Below, piece by piece: positions 19,164 through 28,302 of a DNA stretch of 64,000 bases. The stretch comes from Bordetella ansorpii (GTDB taxonomy: Bacteria; Pseudomonadota; Gammaproteobacteria; Burkholderiales; Burkholderiaceae_B). The first letter of the stretch is position 1. The number at the start of each line of letters is the position of its first letter. A program made the position numbers and the translations under genes. Under the pieces are notes generated by a model that ran no database searches, was not told where the DNA came from, and worked only from the letters and a program-made list of their open reading frames with translations. Location of the stretch: the NCBI RefSeq assembly GCF_900078315.1, contig NZ_FKBS01000025.1, positions 583,506 through 647,505 on the forward strand. The letters are read 5' to 3'.

Positions 19164-19496
19164 TCAGGTCTTGTTGCTCAGGCAGGTCTTCATGAAGGCG
19201 CGGCGCTTGTCGCCCATCAGCGACTGCGAGGACGCCTGCGTGTTGCAGTCCTTCATGCGCTGCTGCTGCGGCGTCGCGGCCTTGGCGGGCGCCTCGCCCT
19301 TGAGGCAACTGCTCATGTAAGCCTTGCGCTCGTCGCCCTTCTTGTCGGCGGCGGTCTTGTTGCAGTCGGCCATGCGCTGCTGCTGCGGCGTGGGCGTCTT
19401 GGCGGGCGCGGGAGTCGTCTGCTGCGCCCAGGCGGGCGCGGTGCACAATACCGCCAGCATGGCGGCTGCCGTCAGTTCACGGGTGAGTAAAGCCAT
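19164..19496 (-). CDS. psiF: PsiF-repeat exported protein
   Basis: A 110-residue exported protein with a signal peptide ending AWAQ. Two PsiF repeats follow, each with the pattern QQQRMxxCN...KGDERKAYMSSCLKG and then QRMKDCN...GDKRRAFMKTCLS, so each repeat carries two cysteines. E. coli PsiF is a phosphate-starvation protein of unknown function. The frame is open far upstream, but the ATG at 19496 has a CAGGAGG ribosome site and starts the signal peptide. Confidence 0.85.
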   Translation of the reverse strand: MALLTRELTAAAMLAVLCTAPAWAQQTTPAPAKTPTPQQQRMADCNKTAADKKGDERKAYMSSCLKGEAPAKAATPQQQRMKDCNTQASSQSLMGDKRRAFMKTCLSNKT

Positions 19497-19756
19497 GGTT
19501 TCCTCCTGGGCGCGCCCCGTCCGGACGGAATGCACGGACAAGCAGGGCCGGCGCATGCTCGGCCCCGGAAAGGCCGGCAAGCCATCATCCGGCAAAAGCT
19601 GGGGCGGGCGCAAGCGCGTCGAGCTGTCTGAAAACTGAAAAATCTTGCAGGCGGCCGTCGGGCCGATATGGGAAAATCCGGGGTGCCCGCGCGCCGCACC
19701 GCCCCGATCCAGGGCCACGCGACGGCGCCGGACGCCAGAACTCAAGGAAGAAGGAC

Positions 19757-20404
19757 ATGTTCCCCAAAAGACTTACCGATGGCTACCAGTCGTTCCTGAA
19801 GGGCCGCTTCCCCGGCGAAAGCAGCCGTTACCAAGCCCTGGGCGAGACCGGCCAAAGCCCCGAGACGCTCATCATCGGCTGTTGCGACTCGCGCGTGTCG
19901 CCCGAGGTCATCTTCGACGTCGGTCCTGGCGAACTGTTCGTCATCCGCAACGTGGCCAACCTGGTCCCGCCCGCGGAAACCGATTCGGAATCCTCGTACC
20001 ACGGCACCAGCGCGGCCATCGAGTTCGCGGTCAACGGCCTGAAGGTCAAGAACATCGTGGTGCTGGGCCATGCCTCGTGCGGCGGCATCCGCGCCTTCTA
20101 CGACGACGCCGAGCCGCTGTCCAAGATGGACTTCATCGGCAAGTGGATGTCGCAGATCAGCCCCGTGGCCGAGCGCCTGGGCGAGTCGACCGGCGACCGC
20201 GCCACCGACCTCAAGCGCCTGGAACTGGCCGTCATCGAGCAAAGCCTGTCCAACCTGCTGACCTTCCCATCGATCCGCCGCCGCGTGGACGCCGGCGAGC
20301 TGGTGCTGCACGGCGCCTATTTCGGCGTGGCCACGGGCGTGCTGTTCGTGCGCGACCCGGCCACCGGCCAGTTCGCGCCCTGCGTGGAAAATCCGGCCGG
20401 CTGA
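19757..20404 (+). CDS. can: Beta-class carbonic anhydrase
   Basis: Zinc enzyme of 215 residues that interconverts CO2 and bicarbonate in the cytosol. The zinc and active-site motifs are CCDSRVSPE (C42, D44, R46) and VLGHASCGG (H105, C108). Bicarbonate made here is the substrate of PEP carboxylase, also encoded in the window but not adjacent. It has a GGAAG ribosome site and stands alone. Confidence 0.94.
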   Translation: MFPKRLTDGYQSFLKGRFPGESSRYQALGETGQSPETLIIGCCDSRVSPEVIFDVGPGELFVIRNVANLVPPAETDSESSYHGTSAAIEFAVNGLKVKNIVVLGHASCGGIRAFYDDAEPLSKMDFIGKWMSQISPVAERLGESTGDRATDLKRLELAVIEQSLSNLLTFPSIRRRVDAGELVLHGAYFGVATGVLFVRDPATGQFAPCVENPAG

Positions 20405-20423
20405 TCACAGCCAGCAGGAAAAC

Positions 20424-20645
20424 CTAGTTGCCCATCCGCCTGGACTGCTGCCGGTTCAGGCGCGCGGCCTCTTCCTCGGCGTAGTCACGCTCGCCAGGCT
20501 CGTACTGGCCTTCATACATGCAACTACGCCACCAACTGCAATCGCTGCTGCGTTTCGGCTCGTCCGGCCTGCCCGACGAGCAACCGGCGAGGGTTGCGGC
20601 CAGCACCAGCGCGGCGCCGCATCGTCCCAATATGTGAAGCGACAT
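20424..20645 (-). CDS. Small putative lipoprotein
   Basis: A 73-residue protein with a lipoprotein signal peptide, AATLAGCSSG, placing the lipidated cysteine near residue 21. The remainder is short and polar, containing CSWWRSCMYEGQYEPGERDYAEEEAARLNRQQ. No family was recognised. A longer frame upstream exists, but MSLHILGRCGAALVL is the natural lipobox start. It is convergent with the carbonic anhydrase gene and divergent from cysI. Confidence 0.6.
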   Translation of the reverse strand: MSLHILGRCGAALVLAATLAGCSSGRPDEPKRSSDCSWWRSCMYEGQYEPGERDYAEEEAARLNRQQSRRMGN

Positions 20646-20685
20646 CTGTACAACCCCAGCAAAAGACACTACGGGTCTTTTATAG

Positions 20686-20710
20686 CATCCGGCCTTTGGC
20701 CTGCCGGATG
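20686..20710. other. Hairpin in the cysI leader region
   Basis: CATCCGGC/GCCGGATG with a 9-base loop, followed closely by a second small hairpin CCTGTC-CTGC-GACAGG (20716-20731). They lie in the 280-bp divergent region between the lipoprotein gene and cysI. The role is unknown; no CysB site could be recognised with confidence. Confidence 0.3.
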
Positions 20711-20925
20711 GCGGGCCTGTCCTGCGACAGGCAGGTAACGCCGCCTTCACAACCGGGCGCTCCTTCCTTATTACCAGAAAGACTTAGACCCGTCGTATTG
20801 TCTGCTGTTACGGTTATGAGAACCCGAAGACCGCACCGCATGCCTCCTGCGATGCCCGCGGCCCGGCGGCAGGACAACCGCCCTGCTTCGCCCGACAACA
20901 GACTCCAACGCAACAGACAACCATC

Positions 20926-22659
20926 ATGTATGTCTACGATCCGGTCGACCAGCAACTGGTCGACGAGCGCGTGGCGCAGTTCACCGACCAGACGCGCCGG
21001 TTCCTCGACGGCCAACTGACCGAAGACGAATTCCGCGTCCTGCGCCTGCAGAACGGCCTGTACGTGCAACGCCATGCGCCGATGCTGCGCGTGGCCATCC
21101 CCTACGGCATGCTGGCCGCGCGCCAGTTGCGCACGCTGGCCTACATCGCCCGCACCTGGGATCGCGGCTACGGCCACTTTTCCACGCGCCAGAACATCCA
21201 GTTCAACTGGCCGCGCCTGGAAGACGTGCCCGCCATCCTGGCCGAACTGGCCAAGGTGCAGATGCACGCCATCCAGACCAGCGGCAACTGTATCCGCAAC
21301 ACCACCACCGACCACTTCGCCGGCATCGCGCCCGACGAGCTGATCAACCCGCTGGTGTGGTGCGAGATCATCCGCCAGTGGTCCACGCTGCACCCCGAAT
21401 TCGCCTTCCTGCCGCGCAAGTTCAAGATCGCCGTCAGCGGCGCCGTCGAGGATCGCGCCGCCGTGGGCGTGCACGACATCGGCCTGCAAGCGGTCGAACG
21501 TGACGGCAAGATGGGTTTCCGCGTGTGGATCGGCGGCGGCCTGGGCCGCACGCCCATGGTCGGGCACCTGATCAATCCTTTCGTCGAATGGCAGCACCTG
21601 CTGACCTACCTGCAAGCCGCGCTGCGCGTCTACAACCTGCATGGCCGCCGCGACAACAAGTACAAGGCGCGCATCAAGATCCTGGTGAAGGACCTGACGC
21701 CCGCCCTGTATGCCCAGCAGGTCGATGAAGAGTGGCAGCGCATCAAGGACGGCCCCGACACGATCACGCAGCAGTTCGTCGACACGATCGCCAGCCGCTT
21801 CACGTGGCCGCAATACGATGCGCAGGCCGCCAACGATGCCGACACCACGGCCGAGCAGGCCGCGCTGAACCCTGCCTTCGCGCACTGGCTGCGCCGCAAC
21901 GTGAAGGATCACAAGGTGGCGGGCTATGCCGCCGTCACCGTGTCGCTCAAGCCCACCGGCGTGCCGCCGGGCGACATCACGGCCGACCAGATGGACGCCG
22001 TGGCCGACCTGTCCGAACGCTATGGCTTCGGCGAACTGCGCGTCTCGCACGAGCAGAACCTGATCCTGGCCGACGTGCGCCGCTCGCAGCTGCACGAACT
22101 CTGGCAGGAATTGCGCGCCCTGGGCCTGGCCACCGCCAACATCGGCCTGTTGACCAACATCATCGCCTGTCCGGGCGGAGACTTCTGCTCGCTGGCCAAT
22201 GCCGTCTCCATTCCCGTGGCCGAGTCCATCCAGCGCCGCTTCGACGACCTGGACTACCTGTTCGAGATCGGCGAACTCGACCTGAACATCTCGGGCTGCA
22301 TCAACGCCTGCGGCCACCATCACGTGGGCCACATCGGCATCCTGGGCGTGGATAAGGCCGGCGAAGAGTGGTATCAGGTCACCATCGGCGGCCGCCAGAA
22401 CGGCGCGGCCAAACCGCTGCCCGACCTGGAATCGCTGCGTGGCGGCGGCGCGGCCATCGGCCGCATCATCGGCCCCTCGTTCGCGCGCGACACCGTGCCG
22501 GTCGTCGTCGATCGCCTGATCCGCACCTACCTCGGCCTGCGCGACAGCGAGGACGAGCGCTTCATCGACGTGGTCGACCGCCTCGGCATCGATCCGTTCA
22601 AGAAAGACGTCTACAGCGATCCCGAGATCGTCAAGCCCGAGGAGACCGCGGATGCCTGA
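20926..22659 (+). CDS. cysI: Nitrite/sulfite reductase (sirohaem hemoprotein)
   Basis: A 577-residue ferredoxin/NADPH-dependent sulfite reductase hemoprotein that reduces sulfite to sulfide for cysteine synthesis. The 4Fe-4S/sirohaem cysteines are C415 and C421 (CPGGDFC) and C458 and C462 (SGCINACGHHH). An N-terminal STRQNIQFNWPRLEDV segment binds sirohaem. Its last eight bases overlap the DUF934 gene, the usual betaproteobacterial cysI arrangement. The PAPS reductase gene that often follows is absent here. Confidence 0.93.
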   Translation: MYVYDPVDQQLVDERVAQFTDQTRRFLDGQLTEDEFRVLRLQNGLYVQRHAPMLRVAIPYGMLAARQLRTLAYIARTWDRGYGHFSTRQNIQFNWPRLEDVPAILAELAKVQMHAIQTSGNCIRNTTTDHFAGIAPDELINPLVWCEIIRQWSTLHPEFAFLPRKFKIAVSGAVEDRAAVGVHDIGLQAVERDGKMGFRVWIGGGLGRTPMVGHLINPFVEWQHLLTYLQAALRVYNLHGRRDNKYKARIKILVKDLTPALYAQQVDEEWQRIKDGPDTITQQFVDTIASRFTWPQYDAQAANDADTTAEQAALNPAFAHWLRRNVKDHKVAGYAAVTVSLKPTGVPPGDITADQMDAVADLSERYGFGELRVSHEQNLILADVRRSQLHELWQELRALGLATANIGLLTNIIACPGGDFCSLANAVSIPVAESIQRRFDDLDYLFEIGELDLNISGCINACGHHHVGHIGILGVDKAGEEWYQVTIGGRQNGAAKPLPDLESLRGGGAAIGRIIGPSFARDTVPVVVDRLIRTYLGLRDSEDERFIDVVDRLGIDPFKKDVYSDPEIVKPEETADA

Positions 22660-23200
22660 CGCAGCCCTGGACCTGAGCAGTGCCCACCTGATCCACCACG
22701 GCGAGCTGCAAGCCAATACGTGGCGCAACTACGTGCCGGAAGAAGGTGCCGCGGCTGACGCCGCGGCGGCCGTTGCCGTGCCCGCCGACGAACCCGGCTG
22801 GATCGTGCCGCTGGCCACCTGGAAGGCCGCCCGCGACGTGCTGCGCGCACGCCGGCATCCGGTGGGCGTGCAACTGCCGCCGGATACCGACCTGGCCGAC
22901 CTGCTGGGTGGCGATGCCGATACGCTGGACACCACCGGCATCGCGTTGATCGCCGTCGAGTTCCCGGCCTACACCGACGGCCGTGGTTATTCGCTGGCGC
23001 AACTGCTGCGCACGCGTTATGGCTACACCGGCGAACTGCGCGCGGTGGGCGACGTGATGATCGACACCATCCACTACCAGGCGCGCGTCGGCTTCGACAG
23101 CTTCCTGGTCAAGCCGGGCCACGATCCGCACAAGGCGCTGGCCGCGTTCAAGACTTTCAGCGTGCACTACCAGAAGACCTATCTGGTGCCGGCCGCCTGA
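22652..23200 (+). CDS. DUF934 protein, sulfite reductase partner
   Basis: A 182-residue DUF934 protein. In betaproteobacteria this family is nearly always encoded directly after the sulfite reductase gene and is thought to serve that enzyme. The N-terminal half is acidic and variable; the conserved part begins ALIAVEFPAYTDGRGYSLAQLLRTRYGYTG and continues DVMIDTIHYQARVGFDSFLV. It overlaps cysI by 8 bases, so translation is coupled. Confidence 0.88.
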   Translation: MPDAALDLSSAHLIHHGELQANTWRNYVPEEGAAADAAAAVAVPADEPGWIVPLATWKAARDVLRARRHPVGVQLPPDTDLADLLGGDADTLDTTGIALIAVEFPAYTDGRGYSLAQLLRTRYGYTGELRAVGDVMIDTIHYQARVGFDSFLVKPGHDPHKALAAFKTFSVHYQKTYLVPAA

Positions 23201-23217
23201 GGCCGCCCGGCAGGGGT

Positions 23218-23251
23218 GGCGCCGTCATCCCGCCTGGCGGGAGGCGGCGCC
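23218..23251. terminator. Bidirectional terminator-like long hairpin
   Basis: Nested inverted repeats: outer GGCGCCG/CGGCGCC, inner TCCCGCC/GGCGGGA around a single T. They lie between the convergent DUF934 and IclR genes. The stem is strong, but no T-run is visible. Confidence 0.5.
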
Positions 23252-23260
23252 CCCGGGCCT

Positions 23261-24019
23261 TCATAAGGGCGCCTGGGCCAACTGAGCCCGGATCTGCTCC
23301 GCAATGGCGCGCTGGCGCCCGGCCGGCATCCGGTCGATCAGGCTGGATACGCTGACCGCCACGCGCGGATAGCCGCCCGCGTCGCAAAGCGCCGCCCCCA
23401 CGCCCAGCACCCCCGGAACGGCCGAGTTCCCCACCACCGCCCAGCCGCGATCGCGCGTGTTGCTCACCAGCCGGCGCATCTGCTCGACCGTCATCCCGCC
23501 GTAGGCGCGCAGCGCCCCGGCGTTCTGCGCAATGACCTCCTGTGCCTCGGCGTCCGGCATTGCCGACAGCAACGCCAGCCCGGCAGCCCCCACCCCCAAC
23601 GGCTGGCGATGGCCCACCGTGACGGCCAGGACCTGCACGGCGTAATTGCCGACCTCGCGATGCAGGCACAGCGAGTCCCCGCCCGCGCGCACGATAAGAA
23701 AGGACGAATCGCCGCTGGCATCGCTGATCCGCCGCATCGCGGGCCGCAGGCGCCGCACGGCTTCGGCATGCGGGTCCGCGGCCATCAGCGCGGCCGTTTC
23801 GGCGGTGCGCCAGCGCACGGCGTCCGGTTCGCGTACCGCGTACCCCTCTTCCACCAGCACGTCCAGGTAGCGATACACCGTGGATCGCTGCATCCCCGCG
23901 CGCCGCGCGATCTCGACCACGTGCAGCCCACCCGCCCCCGCCTCCCTGAGCACGCGCAGGATGCGCAAGCCGCGCCGCAATACGCGCGGGCCACTCTCGA
24001 CAGAGATTTCGTTGTTCAT
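23261..24019 (-). CDS. IclR-family transcriptional regulator
   Basis: A 252-residue IclR regulator. The N-terminal winged helix contains LRRGLRILRVLREAGAGGLHVVEIARRAGMQRSTVYRYLDVL, and the effector domain ends FLRxxSVSSLIDRMPAGRQRAIAEQ-like. The start MNNEIS at 24019 was chosen; an upstream ATG at 24052 would add 11 residues. It is divergent from the Bug receptor gene. A candidate operator overlaps its own start codon, so autorepression is likely. Confidence 0.87.
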   Translation of the reverse strand: MNNEISVESGPRVLRRGLRILRVLREAGAGGLHVVEIARRAGMQRSTVYRYLDVLVEEGYAVREPDAVRWRTAETAALMAADPHAEAVRRLRPAMRRISDASGDSSFLIVRAGGDSLCLHREVGNYAVQVLAVTVGHRQPLGVGAAGLALLSAMPDAEAQEVIAQNAGALRAYGGMTVEQMRRLVSNTRDRGWAVVGNSAVPGVLGVGAALCDAGGYPRVAVSVSSLIDRMPAGRQRAIAEQIRAQLAQAPL

Positions 24020-24103
24020 TATTTGGACAAGTACCGTTGGCGATGCAGGCATTGCACCTGAATATAGGTCTCGACAGGCACAGATCTGTCCAAATATTAG
24101 ACA
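24013..24103. promoter_or_regulatory. Two-site IclR operator region
   Basis: A 17-bp element TGTCCAAATATTAGACA (24087-24103) lies just upstream of the Bug gene. An inverted copy at 24013-24029 matches at 14 of 17 positions and covers the start codon of the IclR gene. Each element is itself weakly symmetric (TGTC...GACA). The pair, about 57 bases apart, brackets the divergent promoters. Confidence 0.5.
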
Positions 24104-24120
24104 AAATCAGGAGACAACCC

Positions 24121-25107
24121 ATGGTGTCGCTTCCCAGGCGCATTCGCGCCGCGCTCGTATCGGCCAGCATCTTGTTCACGGCCCAAGCCGCGACGGCCGC
24201 CGAAACCTATCCGCAACGTCCCATCACACTGGTCGTCGGCTACGCCGCGGGCGGCGCCACCGATATCGCCGCGCGGCTGATGGCCAAATCGCTGTCCGAC
24301 GTACTGGGCCAGACCGTCGTGGTCGAGAACAGGACGGGAGCCAACAGCAACATCGGGGCCGAGATCGTGGCGCGCGCCAAACCCGATGGCTACACGCTCT
24401 ACGTGGGTTCGATTGCCAACACGATCAACCGCACGCTCTATTCGCAGCTGAACTACGACTTCGTGAAGGATTTCGCCCCCATCGCGCTGCTGGCGACCAT
24501 TCCGAACGTACTGGTGGTCAATCCCAAGGTGCCGGTCAAGACGGTGCAGCAGTACATCCATTACGCCAGGGAGCACCCGGGCAAGCTGACCTGCGCTTCG
24601 TCCGGCAACGGCTCGTCGATCCATCTGTCGTGCGAACTGTTCAAGATGCAGACCGCAGTGGACATTCTTCACGTGCCCTACCGCGGCAGCGGCCCGGCCG
24701 TGGCCGACCTCCTGGGCGGCCAGGTGGACTCCATGTTCGACAACCTGCCCTCCTCGCTGCCGCACGTGCAGGCAGGCAAACTGCGCGCCATCGGCGTGAC
24801 CTCGGGCAGCCGGCTGGCATCCTTGCCGGACGTGCCCACGCTGAACGAGAGCGGGCTGAAGGATTTCGAGGTGCAGTCCTGGTTCGGGCTGATGGCCCCG
24901 GCCGCTACGCCCCAACCCGTCCTAAACCGGCTGAACGAGGCTGTCAACAAGGCGCTCGCCACCGCGAAGATCAAGCAGGCCTACGAAAAATCGGGCTTCT
25001 GGGCCCCGCCACCGCCCAACGCACGTTCGGACTATGCCGCATGGGTCGCCAGCGAGATCGACAAATGGGGCAAGGTGGTCCGAACCGCGAACCTCAAGGC
25101 CAATTGA
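24121..25107 (+). CDS. Bug/TctC-family tripartite tricarboxylate receptor
   Basis: Periplasmic solute-binding protein of 328 residues. A signal peptide ends AQAATAAE. The Bug hallmarks are YPQRPITLVVGYAAGGATDIAARL and VVVENRTGANSNIGAE, then LLGGQVDSMFDNLPSSLPHV. Members bind carboxylates or small amides through a backbone-rich pocket. No TctA/TctB membrane genes are present, as is usual for the expanded Bug set. The start at 24121 has a CAGGAG ribosome site. It heads the operon with the ligase, lyase-like and SDR genes. Confidence 0.9.
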   Translation: MVSLPRRIRAALVSASILFTAQAATAAETYPQRPITLVVGYAAGGATDIAARLMAKSLSDVLGQTVVVENRTGANSNIGAEIVARAKPDGYTLYVGSIANTINRTLYSQLNYDFVKDFAPIALLATIPNVLVVNPKVPVKTVQQYIHYAREHPGKLTCASSGNGSSIHLSCELFKMQTAVDILHVPYRGSGPAVADLLGGQVDSMFDNLPSSLPHVQAGKLRAIGVTSGSRLASLPDVPTLNESGLKDFEVQSWFGLMAPAATPQPVLNRLNEAVNKALATAKIKQAYEKSGFWAPPPPNARSDYAAWVASEIDKWGKVVRTANLKAN

Positions 25108-25122
25108 CCCGAGGAGTCCCAG

Positions 25123-26628
25123 GTGTATCCCATCGATTTTTTCTTCCGCGCCGCGCAGCGCCATCCCGGCCGCATCGCGCTGTCGGGGCCGCAAGGCAGT
25201 CTTCGCTACGCCGAGCTGGCCGCCCAGGTCCGCGCCCTGGCGGCCGCGCTGCAGGCGCTGGATCCCGAGCCGCAAAGCCGCATCGCCCTGTGCGCAGGCA
25301 ACACCGCCGAACACATCCTGGCCCTGCTGGCGGTATTGGCCAGCGGCAAGATCTGGGTGCCGCTGAACTACCGCAGCACCGAACGCGAGATCGGCCGCAT
25401 CCTCGACGCCACACAGCCCAGCATCATCATCGGCGATGAAAGCGGACTGCCGTTGCTGGGCCCCCCTGCCGCGGGACGGGTACACCTGCACGACGCCCCC
25501 GGCTCGCCCACGCTGGCATCGCTGCTGCACAGGCATGCGGGCCAGCAGCCGGCACGGCACGATCTGTCGCGCGACGCCACGCAGGCCATCAAGTTCACCG
25601 GTGGCACCACCGGATTGCCCAAGGGGGTGATGCAGCCCTACCGCGCCTGGAACGCGGGCATCGTCAACCAGATCGCCCACTGGAAACTGACGTGCGAAGA
25701 CCGCTACGTGGTCTGCGCGCCCATCACCCATGGAACGGGCACCTACCTGCTGCCCGTGCTGGCGCAGGGGGGCACGCACCTCCTGCTGGACGGCAGCGGC
25801 CCCGCCGCCGTGACCCAGGCCTTCCGCGAACGCGGCGGCACGATGAGTTTCATGCCGCCGACCCTGATCTACATGTTGATGGCGCAGGAAGGCGTCTCGC
25901 GCGCCGACTTTCCCCGGCTGCGCAACCTGATCTACGGCGGGGCGCCCATGCCGCCCGAGCTGATCGACCGGGCCCGCGCGTTCTTCGGGCCGGTCCTGGG
26001 CACCACTTATGGCCAGACCGAGGCCCCGCAGATCGTCACCGTGCTGCCGCCCGGAGAACTGGAAGATCCCGCCAACCGTGGGTCGGTGGGCCGCTGCACC
26101 TGGTACTCCGAACTGGCCATCAAGGCGCCCGACGGCCACCTGCTGCCCGCCGGCGAAATGGGGGAAGTCGTGGTCCGCGGCGACCTGGTCATGACGGGCT
26201 ATTGGCGGCTGCCGGACAAGACGGCCGAAACGCTGGTGGACGGCTGGCTGCACACGGGCGACGTGGGCCTGGTGGACGAACGCGGATTCCTGTTCCTGAA
26301 AGACCGCCTGCGCGACGTGATCATCACCGGCGGGTTCAACGTCTATCCGGTGGATGTCGAGAATGCCCTGTCCTCGCACCCCGCCGTCTACGAATGCGCG
26401 GTGTTCGGACTGCCCGACGAGAAATGGGGCGAAGCCGTGCACGCGGCAGTGCAGTTCCATCCCGGCTGCAGCGCCGACGCCCAGGCGTTGCAGGAGCACG
26501 TGCGCGGCCTGCTCGGTCCCGTGCAGACGCCCAAGCACATCCATGTTCACCAGAGCCTGCCGAAATCGTCGGTGGGCAAGGTGTTGAAGAACGCGGTGCG
26601 GGAAACCGCGCTGAAGGAGATCGCATGA
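25123..26628 (+). CDS. Acyl-CoA ligase (AMP-forming)
   Basis: A 501-residue ANL-superfamily ligase that activates a carboxylic acid to its CoA thioester through an acyl-AMP. The P-loop is IKFTGGTTGLPKGVM, followed by TTYGQTE, the hinge LRDVIITGGFNVYPVDVE, and the C-terminal catalytic lysine in SSVGKVLKN. The start is a GTG at 25123 with a GAGGAG ribosome site. It overlaps the next gene by four bases (ATGA). The context suggests it activates the acid captured by the Bug receptor, giving the substrate of the lyase-like protein. Confidence 0.9.
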   Translation: MYPIDFFFRAAQRHPGRIALSGPQGSLRYAELAAQVRALAAALQALDPEPQSRIALCAGNTAEHILALLAVLASGKIWVPLNYRSTEREIGRILDATQPSIIIGDESGLPLLGPPAAGRVHLHDAPGSPTLASLLHRHAGQQPARHDLSRDATQAIKFTGGTTGLPKGVMQPYRAWNAGIVNQIAHWKLTCEDRYVVCAPITHGTGTYLLPVLAQGGTHLLLDGSGPAAVTQAFRERGGTMSFMPPTLIYMLMAQEGVSRADFPRLRNLIYGGAPMPPELIDRARAFFGPVLGTTYGQTEAPQIVTVLPPGELEDPANRGSVGRCTWYSELAIKAPDGHLLPAGEMGEVVVRGDLVMTGYWRLPDKTAETLVDGWLHTGDVGLVDERGFLFLKDRLRDVIITGGFNVYPVDVENALSSHPAVYECAVFGLPDEKWGEAVHAAVQFHPGCSADAQALQEHVRGLLGPVQTPKHIHVHQSLPKSSVGKVLKNAVRETALKEIA

Positions 26629-27419
26629 GCACCCCCTCGCCTGAAACCCGGCTTTGTGCCCACCATCTGACGGGCATGTACTACCGTGACGCCGATCTGG
26701 TCGAGGACCTGATCGGAAAGAAGACGTTCACCGAAGTCATGGTCATGCAGATCCTGGGACGCGCGGCGCGGCCCGTGGATCTGCGGATCGTCGATGCCGT
26801 GCTGGTGACGTTGATGGAGCACGGCCTGACTCCCAGCGCCATCGCCACCCGGGTGGTCTACATGAGCGCCCCCGAAAACCTGCAGGGCGCGGTCGCGTCG
26901 GGGCTGATGGCCGTCGGCAGCCGGTTCGTGGGCACCATGGAGAACTGCTCCGGGTTGCTGGCGCGCATCCGCCAGGCCGCCGACGCGCCCGCCGAGGCCC
27001 GGGCCATCGCCCAGGAGCACCGGCAATCACGGCACGCACTGCCGGGCTTCGGCCACCATCTGCACAAACCCGACGATCCGCGCGCGGTGAAACTGCTTGC
27101 GCTGGCCGAAGCAGAACCCGACCTGCCCGGCGACTGGCTGCGCGCCCTGCGCCTGCTGGCGGACGCCATCGACCAGGCCTACGGCAAGCACATCACCATC
27201 AACGCAACGGGCGCCGTCGCGGCCCTGTTGGGTGAGATCGGCGTACCGACTGCCCTGATGCGTGGCTTTGCGGTGATCTCGCGCGCGGCCGGCCTCGTGT
27301 CGCACGTCGCGGAAGAACAGCAAAGTCCCTCGGGCCGGTTCATTTGGGAGACCATCGACGAAGCGATCCCCTACGTCGGCGCCGGCGTCTCGCACCAGCA
27401 GGACCGCAGCGCGACATGA
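26625..27419 (+). CDS. Citryl-CoA lyase-like / citrate synthase-superfamily protein
   Basis: A 264-residue protein with the fold of the citrate-synthase C-terminal half. It contains the active-site histidine region [16 protein letters not shown], equivalent to GFGHRVYK in citrate synthase, so it retains a catalytic His. The position of the catalytic Asp in ATP-citrate lyase (NVDG) reads INATG, so that Asp is replaced by Thr. It starts at 26625 inside the ligase stop (ATGA coupling). It probably splits or condenses the CoA ester made by the ligase, but its true reaction is unclear. Confidence 0.82.
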   Translation: MSTPSPETRLCAHHLTGMYYRDADLVEDLIGKKTFTEVMVMQILGRAARPVDLRIVDAVLVTLMEHGLTPSAIATRVVYMSAPENLQGAVASGLMAVGSRFVGTMENCSGLLARIRQAADAPAEARAIAQEHRQSRHALPGFGHHLHKPDDPRAVKLLALAEAEPDLPGDWLRALRLLADAIDQAYGKHITINATGAVAALLGEIGVPTALMRGFAVISRAAGLVSHVAEEQQSPSGRFIWETIDEAIPYVGAGVSHQQDRSAT

Positions 27420-27474
27420 GCGCAACGCCGCACGCACGAAGAACTGTCGCGGCACGCCGGTGCGGGGGCCTGCC

Positions 27475-28278
27475 ATGAACGGCGGACCGCTGTCCGGCAA
27501 GGTGGCGCTGGTGGCCGGCGCTGGCAGCTCGGCGCCCGGCTGGAGCATCGGCAAGGCGAGCTGCGTGACGCTGGCGCGCCAAGGCGCGGCCGTGGTGGCG
27601 CTGGATCACGACCTGCAGGCCGCGCGGGACGCTGCCCAGGCCGTATCGCAAGCCGGCGGCCAGGCCCTGGCCGTCCAGGCGGACGTGGCCGACCCGCAGG
27701 CGATGCAGGCCGCGGTGAACGCGGCCCTGGCGCACTATGGGCGGATCGACATCCTGCAGGCCAATGCCGGAATCGGCAAGGTCGGCGGCATCGAGGACAC
27801 CGAGCTGTCCGATTGGGAACGCATCCAGCAGGTCAACGTCACCAGCCTGCTGATTGCCACGCGGCTGGTCGTCCCCATCATGCGCCGGCAGGGCGGCGGC
27901 GCGATCGTGACGGTCTCTTCCATCGCGGGCCTCAGATACGTGGGCTATCCTCACCTGGCCTACAGCGTGACCAAGGCGGCCGTCATCCATTTTGCGCGCA
28001 TGGCGGCGCAACAGTACGCTGCCGATGGCATCAGAGTGAACACCGTGGTGCCCGGCCTGATCGACACGCCTCGCGTGGCGGCAAACGTGGCGCGCATGTT
28101 CGACGCCGCCGATCTCGACGCCGCGCGCGCGGCCCGGGACCGGCAGGTCCCGATGCAGCGCATGGGCACACCGTGGGAAGTGGCCAATGCCGTGGCCTTC
28201 CTGGCTTCCGACGCGGCCTCGTACATCACCGGCACGGAATTGGTGGTCGACGGCGGCCTGACCGGCAAGTACGCCTAG
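27475..28278 (+). CDS. SDR-family oxidoreductase
   Basis: Short-chain dehydrogenase of 267 residues. The nucleotide loop reads [16 protein letters not shown], a longer loop than the usual TGxxxGIG. It is followed by NAGIGKVGG, the catalytic SSIAG serine, and [11 protein letters not shown] (Tyr-Lys). The C-terminus is the usual [17 protein letters not shown]. The ATG at 27475 is preferred over an upstream GTG at 27460. It is 55 bases after the lyase-like gene and likely oxidises a hydroxyacyl product of the same pathway. Confidence 0.86.
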   Translation: MNGGPLSGKVALVAGAGSSAPGWSIGKASCVTLARQGAAVVALDHDLQAARDAAQAVSQAGGQALAVQADVADPQAMQAAVNAALAHYGRIDILQANAGIGKVGGIEDTELSDWERIQQVNVTSLLIATRLVVPIMRRQGGGAIVTVSSIAGLRYVGYPHLAYSVTKAAVIHFARMAAQQYAADGIRVNTVVPGLIDTPRVAANVARMFDAADLDAARAARDRQVPMQRMGTPWEVANAVAFLASDAASYITGTELVVDGGLTGKYA

Positions 28279-28302
28279 GACACGGGCGAGCCGGGCGGGC
28301 GA

